Shown here: one piece after another, positions 22,856-29,578 of the stretch
How the letters are laid out: the number at the start of each line of letters is the position of its first letter
Position numbering within the stretch: the first letter of the stretch is position 1
Source: Nonomuraea turkmeniaca
GTDB lineage: Bacteria; Actinomycetota; Actinomycetes; Streptosporangiales; Streptosporangiaceae
Direction: 5' to 3'
Length of the DNA: 38,021 nt
Assembly (NCBI RefSeq): GCF_005889735.1
Contig: NZ_VCKY01000096.1
Coordinates: forward strand, 1-38,021
Notes under the pieces: model-generated
The model's database searches: none
What the model was told of the DNA's origin: nothing
Seen by the model: only the letters and a program-made list of their open reading frames with translations
Position numbers and translations under genes: made by a program

Positions 22856-25642
22856 ATGACGGATCTGGTGAGGCACGCAGCAGTCTTCGAACCCGGCGAC
22901 CCGCCCAGGTCCGGCCACGTGACCTTCCTCGACCCCGCGGGGGACGAGGCCGTGACCGTGGCCGAGCAGCACGCCGGCACCTTCCGCGCCCGCCGGGTCC
23001 CCGCCACCCGGGTGCCCGTCGCGGCCGCGGTGGCGGCGCTGGCCAGAGCCCGCGCGGACGACCAGGCCCATCCCGCCGCCCGCTTGTGGGGCGCCGCCGC
23101 GCTGGTCGCCCTCCAACTCGTCACCCGCGGCCGCATCCTGCCCGGCGTGACGGCCGGCGACCACGACTCCTGGCGTGCTGGCCCCCTGGACGCGGCCGAC
23201 GTGCAGCGCATCCGCGACCTGGCCGCCGCCATGCCCGCCACCGCCCGCGCCGTCCCCCTGGCCACGCCGGCCGATACCGCACCGGGCGGCGATCCAGGCG
23301 ACGAGCGGGTCACGAGCGCCGGCGCCCGTGGCGACGGGCGGGCCGACGGAGGGCTCTGGTTGCCCGATGCCGAAGGGCTGGTGCGAGCGTTTCTGGATGC
23401 GGTCGCCGACGCCATGCCGCGCTCGCCCGGTGCTGTACGGGCCACCGGCACCACCGCCTACGCCGCCGTCAAACCCGTCAAAGTCCCGCATTTGCGCCGC
23501 TGGGCCGAGGAGGTGTCGGCCGGGCTCGACGCCGGCGTACGCCTGTCGCTGCGGCTGGAGGCCGACGACCTGGCGCTGGCCGAGTTCCGCGCGGTGGTCC
23601 AGCTGCACAGCCTGGCCGACCCGTCGCTGGTGGTGGACGCGGCCGACCTGTGGGACGGCAAAGATCCCGGGTTCGGGGCCCGGGCCAGGATCGACGCGAC
23701 GCTCGCCATCCGCCGGGCGGCCCGCGCCTGGCCGCGGCTGGAACGGCTGCTCGACAACGCGGTGCCGGACGAGCTCGCCCTGTCCGACGGCGACGTGGAA
23801 GACCTGCTGGCCGGAGCCGCGGGGCGGCTCGCGGCGGCCGGCGTAGAGGTCCACTGGCCCAGGTCGCTGGTCCGCGGCCTGACCGCCACCGCCGTCATCG
23901 GCGAGCGCGACGCGGCACCCTCCGACCTGCCGTCCTTCCTGGGCGGCCACCACCTGACCAGCTTCAACTGGCAGCTCGCCCTGGGCGAGCAGCGGCTGAC
24001 GGCCGCCGAGATGGACCGCCTGGCCGAAGCGCACAGGCCCGTCGTACGGCTGCGCGACCAGTGGGTCCTCATCGACCCCGACCTGGCCCGCAAGGCCCGC
24101 CAGCGCGACCTCAAGCCGCTGACCGGCCTGGACGCGCTCGGCGCCGCGCTGACCGGGTCGGTCGAGGTCGACGGCGAGCAGGTGCCCGTGGAGCCCACCG
24201 ACTGGCTGCGGGAGTTGCGCGACCGGCTGGCCGAGCCGGAGCAGATCGGCCCACCGGACGGGCTGGCCGCCACCCTGCGCGACTACCAGCTGCACGGGCT
24301 GCGCTGGCTGGCCAGGATGACCTCGCTCGGGCTCGGCGGTTGCCTGGCCGACGACATGGGCCTGGGCAAGACCATCACCCTGATCGCGCTCCACCTGCAC
24401 AGGAACAGCGGCGGCCCGACGCTGGTGGTGTGCCCGGCGTCGCTGCTGGGCAACTGGGAACGGGAGATCACCAGGTTCGCGCCCGGCGTCCCGGTGCGAC
24501 GCTTCCACGGCGCCGGCCGCACATTGGCCGACGAAGGATTCGTCCTGACGACATACGGCACGATGCGGCTCGACGCGGCCCGCCTGGCCGCGCATCCCTG
24601 GGACCTGCTCGTCGCGGACGAGGCCCAGCACGTCAAGAACCCGGCCTCCAGCACCGCCAAGGCGCTGCGCGAGATCCCCGCCGCCGCCCGTGTCGCGCTG
24701 ACCGGCACCCCGGTCGAGAACAACCTGTCGGAGCTGTGGGCCATCCTCGACTGGACCACGCCGGGCCTGCTCGGCCCGCTCGCCCGGTTCAGGGCGCGGT
24801 GGGCCAAACCCGTCGAATCCGGCGACGGCGCGGCCGCCGCCCGGCTGTCGCGGCTGGTGGGGCCGTTCCTGCTGCGCCGCCGCAAGAGCGACCCCGGCAT
24901 CGCGCCCGAGCTGCCGCCCAAGACCGAGACCGACCGGCCGGTCGCGCTCACCACCGAGCAGGCCGGCCTGTACGAGGCGGTGGTGCGGGAGAGCATGCGA
25001 CAGATCGCGGACGCCAAGGGCATGGCCAGGCGCGGCCTCATCGTCAAGCTGCTGACGGGGCTCAAGCAGATCTGCAACCACCCCGCCCACTACCTGCACG
25101 AAAGCGCCCCCAGGCTGACCGGCCGCTCCGGCAAGCTCGAGCTGCTCGACGAGCTCGTCGACACCATCGTGGCCGAGGACGGCGCGGTGCTGGTGTTCAC
25201 CCAGTACGTCGCCATGGCCCGCCTCATCGACAAACACCTGACGGATCGGGGCGTTTCCACCCAGCTGCTGTACGGCGGCACCCCCGTCGCCCGCCGCGAG
25301 GAGATGGTCCGCCGCTTCCAGGACGGCCAGGCCCCGGTGTTCCTGCTGTCGCTCAAGGCCGCCGGCACCGGGCTGAACCTCACCCGCGCCGACCACGTCA
25401 TCCACTACGACCGCTGGTGGAACCCCGCCGTGGAGGACCAGGCCACCGACCGCGCCTACCGCATCGGCCAGACCCGTCCCGTCCAGGTGCACCGGCTGAT
25501 CGCCGAAGGCACCATCGAGGACCGCGTCGCCCAGATGCTGGAAGCCAAACGCTCGCTCGCCGAGGCCGTGCTCGCCTCCGGCGAGGCCGCCTTCACCGAG
25601 CTGGCCGACGCCGAACTGGCCGCCCTCGTGGAGTTGAGATGA
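22856..25642 (+). CDS. SNF2/Swi2-family helicase-like ATPase
   Basis: 928 residues. The N-terminal 480 residues are the SNF2-associated domain of bacterial HepA/RapA-like proteins (includes LPSFLGGHHLTSFNWQLALG). The ATPase begins with LRDYQLHGLRWLARM; motif I is DDMGLGKTIT (about 499), motif II is VADEAQH (about 586), motif III is ALTGTPVENNLSELW. The C-terminal lobe has LVFTQYV, LLSLKAAGTGLNLTRADHVI, then YDRWWNPAVEDQATDRAYRI and GQTRPV (motif VI). All motifs are intact. Such proteins translocate on DNA to remodel protein-DNA or RNA polymerase complexes. Its stop overlaps the SWIM gene's start (ATGA), and this helicase/SWIM pair recurs in actinobacteria, suggesting one complex. ATG 22856 has no ribosome site, fitting a leaderless message. 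Confidence 0.93.
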   Translation: MTDLVRHAAVFEPGDPPRSGHVTFLDPAGDEAVTVAEQHAGTFRARRVPATRVPVAAAVAALARARADDQAHPAARLWGAAALVALQLVTRGRILPGVTAGDHDSWRAGPLDAADVQRIRDLAAAMPATARAVPLATPADTAPGGDPGDERVTSAGARGDGRADGGLWLPDAEGLVRAFLDAVADAMPRSPGAVRATGTTAYAAVKPVKVPHLRRWAEEVSAGLDAGVRLSLRLEADDLALAEFRAVVQLHSLADPSLVVDAADLWDGKDPGFGARARIDATLAIRRAARAWPRLERLLDNAVPDELALSDGDVEDLLAGAAGRLAAAGVEVHWPRSLVRGLTATAVIGERDAAPSDLPSFLGGHHLTSFNWQLALGEQRLTAAEMDRLAEAHRPVVRLRDQWVLIDPDLARKARQRDLKPLTGLDALGAALTGSVEVDGEQVPVEPTDWLRELRDRLAEPEQIGPPDGLAATLRDYQLHGLRWLARMTSLGLGGCLADDMGLGKTITLIALHLHRNSGGPTLVVCPASLLGNWEREITRFAPGVPVRRFHGAGRTLADEGFVLTTYGTMRLDAARLAAHPWDLLVADEAQHVKNPASSTAKALREIPAAARVALTGTPVENNLSELWAILDWTTPGLLGPLARFRARWAKPVESGDGAAAARLSRLVGPFLLRRRKSDPGIAPELPPKTETDRPVALTTEQAGLYEAVVRESMRQIADAKGMARRGLIVKLLTGLKQICNHPAHYLHESAPRLTGRSGKLELLDELVDTIVAEDGAVLVFTQYVAMARLIDKHLTDRGVSTQLLYGGTPVARREEMVRRFQDGQAPVFLLSLKAAGTGLNLTRADHVIHYDRWWNPAVEDQATDRAYRIGQTRPVQVHRLIAEGTIEDRVAQMLEAKRSLAEAVLASGEAAFTELADAELAALVELR

Positions 25643-26802
25643 ACGCCGCACGCGGATTCGCCGCCTTCCCGCCGCAGCGCGCCGGCGCCCGCTTCGCCAC
25701 CACCTGGTGGGGTCGCGCCTGGGTCAAGGCCATGGAGGACACCTCGCTCGACCACAACCTGCTGCGCAAGGGCCGCGCGTACGCCAAGACCGGCCGGCTC
25801 GGCCCCATCACGGTCAGTCCCGGGCGCATCGCCGCCGTCGCCGACAGCGAGTACGACACCGTCGTACGCGTCGAGCAGCTCACCGACGCCGAGTGGGAAC
25901 GCTTCCTGGACCAGGTCGCCGCCAAGAGCGGGCACATCGCCGCGCTGCTCGACCGCGACATGCCGCACGATCTGGTCGAGGCCGCCGAGTACGCCGCCGT
26001 GCCGCTGCTGCCCGCCGTCGGCGACCTGGAGCCCGAGTGCCCCTGCCCCGACTGGGGCCACCCGTGCGAGCACGCCGCCGCCCTGTGCTACCAGGTGTCA
26101 TGGCTGCTGGACGCCGACCCGTTCGTGCTGCTGCTGATGCGCGGGCGCGGCGAACGGCAGCTGATCGAGGCGCTCCAGCGGCGCGACGTCCCCGACACCG
26201 CCGAGGCCGCACGCGGGGTGGCCGCGGCGGAGGCGTTCGCGACCGGCGTGCCGCCACTGCCCGACCCGCCACCCTCCGACGTCGCCTTCGCCCCGCCCGC
26301 CCTGGAGCCGGGCCTCGATGTGGAGCCCGGGGTCGGTACGAAGTCAGGTGCCCGGGTGGACGTGGCCGCGCTGCGCGTGCTGGCCGCCTCCGCCGCCACC
26401 CGCGCCGGCGAGCTGCTGGCCCGCGGCCGCCTCCCCGAGCTGACCGAATACCAGGACCGGGTGCGCCTGGCCGCCGAACACGACCTCGACCTCGGCCTCG
26501 AGACCGCTGTGGCGGCTTGGCGGCACGGCGGCGCCGACGGCCTGGAGGTGCTGGAGTCGGCCTGGACACCACCCCGGCGGGACCTCGCCAGGGCGCGGGC
26601 GCAGCTGGAGGCCGGCTGGGAAGGCGAGCGGCCGCCCGGGATCGAGGCGTGGCGCAACCGCTGGACCCTCGGCTCACTGCAGCTGCGCTACGGTCGCGAC
26701 GGCCGCTGGTACCCGTTCGTCGAACGCGACGGCCACTGGTGGCCCGCCGGCCCTCCCGAACGCGACCCCGCGGCACTCACCCACCACGCTCAGGAGGCGT
26801 AA
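25639..26802 (+). CDS. SWIM zinc-finger protein
   Basis: 387 residues, start overlapping the helicase stop by four bases. N-terminal part: TTWWGRAWVKAMEDTS and LLRKGRAYAKTGRLGPITVS, typical of bacterial SWIM proteins. The SWIM finger (CxCx(n)CxH) is at about residues 132-140: ECPCPDWGHPCEHAAALCY. A Pro-rich linker (about 210-245) and a helical C-terminal domain follow, ending in a W/Y-rich motif (WRNRWTLGSLQLRYGRDGRW). SWIM fingers bind DNA or protein, and pairing with SNF2 ATPases is established. The 3' end overlaps the convergent WYL gene by 13 bases. Confidence 0.9.
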   Translation: MNAARGFAAFPPQRAGARFATTWWGRAWVKAMEDTSLDHNLLRKGRAYAKTGRLGPITVSPGRIAAVADSEYDTVVRVEQLTDAEWERFLDQVAAKSGHIAALLDRDMPHDLVEAAEYAAVPLLPAVGDLEPECPCPDWGHPCEHAAALCYQVSWLLDADPFVLLLMRGRGERQLIEALQRRDVPDTAEAARGVAAAEAFATGVPPLPDPPPSDVAFAPPALEPGLDVEPGVGTKSGARVDVAALRVLAASAATRAGELLARGRLPELTEYQDRVRLAAEHDLDLGLETAVAAWRHGGADGLEVLESAWTPPRRDLARARAQLEAGWEGERPPGIEAWRNRWTLGSLQLRYGRDGRWYPFVERDGHWWPAGPPERDPAALTHHAQEA

Positions 26803-27734
26803 CGCGCGACCAGCTCCGCGCCGATCCTGGCCAGCTCGGCGCGGACCTGCTCCGGCTCCACCACCTCGACCTGGGCGCCCCACCCGGCCAGATGCTCGGC
26901 GATCGACAACGCCATCGGCGCCGCCACCCGCACCCGGACCCGGCCGCCGGCCTCCGGCCCGAGCACCTCGCAATGGCGGCCGAACTGATCACGCAGCACC
27001 CGCACGTGCCGATCCCGGATCAGCACCACCGCCGACACCAGCGAGCGCCGCTGTTCGACCTCGTCGACGACCCGCTCCCACTCCGCCGACAGGTCGAAGC
27101 CGTCGGGCCGCTCGGCCGGCAGATCCGTCACCTGGGCGCCGGCGATGCGATCGACGCGGAACGTGCGCCGCCCGCTCTCGGTGTCGGCCAGCAAATACCA
27201 CACGCCGTCCTTGTCGACCAGCCCCAGCGGATCCACCAGCCGCTCCGTCGCGCGTCCGCCCCTGCCGGTGTACGCCAGCCGCACCTTCCGCCGGCCCACC
27301 ACGGCGCCCTGCAGGTCCCCGACCAGCCCGGGCAGCTCCTTGCCGACCTCGCCCCACCGTACCGAGTCCGACACCACCGCCCGGGCCGCGGCCTCGGCGT
27401 CGGCGCGGAACGTCGCGGGCAGGGCCCGCATCAGCTTGCGCAGCGCCGACGTCAGCGGGGACGCGGCGGTCGTCGCCGGGCCCAGCATCAGGAACAACGC
27501 CCGGGCCTCGGCCGCGGTCAAACCGCTCAGATCGGTACGGGCACCGCCGATGAGCTGCCAGCCGCCGCCGCGGCCCTGCTGCGGGTACACCGGGATGCCC
27601 GCGGCCGACAAGGCCTCCAGGTCGCGGCGGGCGGTGGCCACGGAGATCTCCAGCTCCTCCGCCAGCTCCGCGGCGGTCACCCGGCTACGGGCCTGGAGCA
27701 GCAGCAGGGCGGCAACGAGACGGTCGGCACGCAT
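26790..27734 (-). CDS. WYL-domain transcriptional regulator (YafY/PafB-type)
   Basis: 314 residues. The N-terminal winged helix is of the DeoR type (VAALLLLQARSRVTAAELAE, then ISVATARRDLEALSAAGIPV and GGGWQL, residues 1-64). The WYL domain spans about 140-215: RRKVRLAYTGRGG, DPLGLVDKDGVWYLLAD, RTFRVDRIAG. The WCX C-terminal domain ends with AEHLAGWGAQVEVVEP. Usually such single regulators lie divergent from a VOC/glyoxalase gene they control, and indeed a VOC relic follows on the other side of a perfect operator. Its 3' end overlaps the SWIM gene. Confidence 0.94.
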   Translation of the reverse strand: MRADRLVAALLLLQARSRVTAAELAEELEISVATARRDLEALSAAGIPVYPQQGRGGGWQLIGGARTDLSGLTAAEARALFLMLGPATTAASPLTSALRKLMRALPATFRADAEAAARAVVSDSVRWGEVGKELPGLVGDLQGAVVGRRKVRLAYTGRGGRATERLVDPLGLVDKDGVWYLLADTESGRRTFRVDRIAGAQVTDLPAERPDGFDLSAEWERVVDEVEQRRSLVSAVVLIRDRHVRVLRDQFGRHCEVLGPEAGGRVRVRVAAPMALSIAEHLAGWGAQVEVVEPEQVRAELARIGAELVARYAS

Positions 27735-27751
27735 GTCCTCATCGTCGCAAA

Positions 27752-27778
27752 CAAAGTGCTCAATTGATGAGCACTTTG
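27752..27778. promoter_or_regulatory. Probable WYL operator (long inverted repeat)
   Basis: CAAAGTGCTC (27752-27761) and GAGCACTTTG (27769-27778) are perfect 10-bp arms around a 7-nt AT-rich spacer. It lies 18 bases upstream of the WYL start and before the VOC relic's ribosome site, as expected for a shared operator. Confidence 0.65.
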
Positions 27779-27822
27779 CCAGAGAGGATGGTCACATCAA
27801 CCCGAGGCGAAAGGAACCGCCC

Positions 27823-27951
27823 ATGCCGCCCGGATGCACCACCAGGCGAAGGCTTCATCACCGCCTCCGTGATCCCTGGGACAACATCCTCGGCCTGATG
27901 TGCAACTCGCACTACCTGGGCGTCCGCGCCGCACTCAAGGAGACGTCATGA
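27823..27951 (+). pseudogene. Relic of a VOC (glyoxalase-like) gene
   Basis: ATG 27823 keeps a good ribosome site (AAAGGA) but the body of the gene is gone. What follows is GEGFITASV in one frame and DPWDNILGLMCNSHYLGVRA in the next, matching the final strand of VOC proteins of the type encoded beside WYL regulators (usually D-P-x-G-N-x-L-G-x-M-Y-N-P-H-Y). One base missing between ASV and DPW plus a large internal deletion explain it. The stop at 27949-27951 overlaps the next ATG (ATGA). Confidence 0.6.
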
Positions 27952-28314
27952 CCATCTTCACCGACGCCGCCGCGTGGCGGGGACTGGCTGGCCGGCCACC
28001 ACGACAGCGAGAGCGAGGTGTGGCTCGTGATCGCCAAGAAGGGCACGACCGAACCGACGACCCTCACCTACGGGCAGGCGCTGGAGGAGGCGCTGTGCTA
28101 CGGCTGGATCGACGGCCTGGCGCGCTCCCGCGACGCGGCGACCTACCTGCAGCGCTTCAGCCCCCGCCGCGCCCGCAGCCCGTGGTCCCAGCCCAACATC
28201 GCCCGCGTCGAGCGCCTCCACCGTGAAGGCCGGATGCGCCCGCCGGGCCTGGCGGCCGTCGAACGCGCCCGGGCGAACGGCCTCTGGGGCCAAAACCCGC
28301 ACACCACCTCATGA
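27948..28314 (+). pseudogene. YdeI/OmpD-associated family protein, frameshifted and shortened
   Basis: From ATG 27948 the frame reads MTIFTDAAAWR, then shifts at a GGGG run (27979-27982). With one G removed it continues DWLAGHHDSESEVWLVIAKK, LTYGQALEEALCYGWIDGLA, FSPRRARSPWSQPNIARVER, EGRMRPPGLAAVERARANGL and ends at 28314. These are the hallmarks of the YdeI-like family (EALCYGWID; FSPR.....WS..N). The family's last 60-70 residues are missing. An internal ATG at 28018 (MWLVIAKK...) would leave 98 residues. It is likely non-functional. Confidence 0.65.
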
Positions 28315-28381
28315 GATGCCGCCGGGCCAAGGCCCCGCACGCCGGGGCATGGCCCGGGCGTCTCCCCGTAAGGTGATCGCC

Positions 28382-28714
28382 ATGGTCGTGCTGCGTTCCA
28401 TAGCCCTGTTCGTCCTGGCCGCACTCGCCGAGATCGGCGGTGCCTGGCTGGTCTGGCAGGGCTGGCGGGAGCAACGCGGCGTGTTGTGGATCGGCGCCGG
28501 CATGCTCGCCCTGGCCGCCTACGGTTTCGTGGCCACCTTCCAGCCTGACCCGAACTTCGGCCGCGTCCTGGCCGCCTACGGCGGAGTGTTCGTCGCCGGC
28601 TCCCTGGCTTGGGGCATGGTGGCCGACGGCTTCCGCCCCGACCGCTGGGACGTCATCGGCGCGCTGATCTGCCTGATCGGCGTCGCCGTCATCATGTACG
28701 CGCCCCGCGGCTGA
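28382..28714 (+). CDS. YnfA/UPF0060-family membrane protein
   Basis: 110 residues with four membrane helices: VVLRSIALFVLAALAEIGGA, a second containing VLWIGAGMLALAAYGFVATF, a third containing FGRVLAAYGGVFVAGSLAWG, and DVIGALICLIGVAVIMYAP. The E-I-G-G-A-W-L-V-W-Q motif and the W-G-x-x-x-D-G-x-x-P-D-x-W-D loop are family signatures. The fold is of the small multidrug-resistance type. The length is normal. It is convergent with the oxidoreductase gene that ends six bases away, with no room for separate terminators. Confidence 0.92.
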   Translation: MVVLRSIALFVLAALAEIGGAWLVWQGWREQRGVLWIGAGMLALAAYGFVATFQPDPNFGRVLAAYGGVFVAGSLAWGMVADGFRPDRWDVIGALICLIGVAVIMYAPRG

Positions 28715-28720
28715 GCATCT

Positions 28721-29359
28721 CTAGGACGCCACCGAGATGACGTGGCGCACCGACGTACGGTCGCCGATCAGCTCCAGCATGCAGTCGGCCACGTCGGCGC
28801 GGGTGGTGCTCATGCCGCCCCGCACACTGAGGTCCCTGGCCGTGCGGTACCGGTTGGTACGCCCGGCGTTCGTCAGCCTCGAAGGCCGCACGATCGTCCA
28901 GTCCAGATCGGCGGCCCGCACCAGCTCCTCGGACGCGGCCAGGTCGGCGTAGGACTGCCCGAACATCCGCTGCACGATGAGCGGCTTGAGCACGTACCGG
29001 GTGAACAGGCCGTCGCCCGCGTCGGCCACCATGCCGCTCGCACCCACCGTCAGCAGCCGCCGCACCCCCGCCCGTCTCATGGCCTCCACGATGGAGGCGA
29101 CGCTGGCGGAGTGGACGTCGGCCGGGCCCTGCCGGCGTGGCCCGATCGCGGTGATCACAGCGTCGCGGTCCTTGATCGCCGGCGTGATGGCGTCGGGGTC
29201 CATCACATCGGCCTCGACGACGTCGACCCGCGCCTGCAACTCGGCGGGCAGCCGGGATGCCGAGCGCACGACGGCGGTGATCTCATGGGCCAGGTCGAGC
29301 CCCTGGCGGACCAGCTCCAGCCCGATGCCGCCGGTCGCGCCGAAAACGACGAGCCTCAT
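28721..29359 (-). CDS. NAD(P)-binding oxidoreductase (atypical SDR, NmrA-like)
   Basis: 212 residues from ATG 29359, supported by GGGAGGG five bases upstream. N-terminal Rossmann motif: RLVVFGATGGIGLELVRQGL; VTAVVRSASRLP-type segment (TAVVRSASRLP); ADVMDPDAI; VITAIGPRRQG; LLTVGASGM. The middle has SYADLAASEELVRAADLDWT, then IVRPSRLTNAG, the pattern of atypical SDR 'NAD(P)H-binding' proteins. The substrate is unknown. A 14-bp near-palindrome of TetR-operator type lies just upstream, but no TetR gene is adjacent. Confidence 0.9.
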   Translation of the reverse strand: MRLVVFGATGGIGLELVRQGLDLAHEITAVVRSASRLPAELQARVDVVEADVMDPDAITPAIKDRDAVITAIGPRRQGPADVHSASVASIVEAMRRAGVRRLLTVGASGMVADAGDGLFTRYVLKPLIVQRMFGQSYADLAASEELVRAADLDWTIVRPSRLTNAGRTNRYRTARDLSVRGGMSTTRADVADCMLELIGDRTSVRHVISVAS

Positions 29360-29375
29360 GAGCCCTCCCGAGGTT

Positions 29376-29389
29376 AGTGAACATTCACT
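29376..29389. promoter_or_regulatory. Possible TetR-type operator
   Basis: AGTGAACATTCACT has 6-bp perfect arms (AGTGAA/TTCACT) around CA, 16 bases upstream of the oxidoreductase start. The form is that of many TetR-family operators; the regulator would have to act from elsewhere. Confidence 0.45.
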
Positions 29390-29578
29390 CACCCATCCTA
29401 CTCCGAGGAGGCGCCGCCCGGCCGGTGGGCCGCCGCCGCTGACGTTGCCGGAGAAGGCTCCCGGCCGCCCTGGTCCATGGGACGACGCTCACGCGCCCTC
29501 GGCGACCAGGAGGACGTGTTCAACATGATGATCACGATTCCGCATATCTCCCCCTGACATGTGGGCTTGGGCCTGATC

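Noticed and set aside
22775..25651. Minus-strand open frame of over 900 codons opposite the helicase
   Set aside because: It is the antisense shadow of a high-GC gene; low-complexity G/A/R/Q composition and no domain.
29478..29557. Short frame MGRRSRALGDQEDVF...ISP before the large membrane protein, resembling a peptide precursor
   Set aside because: No modifying enzyme, transporter or immunity gene nearby and no clear ribosome site; likely chance frame.
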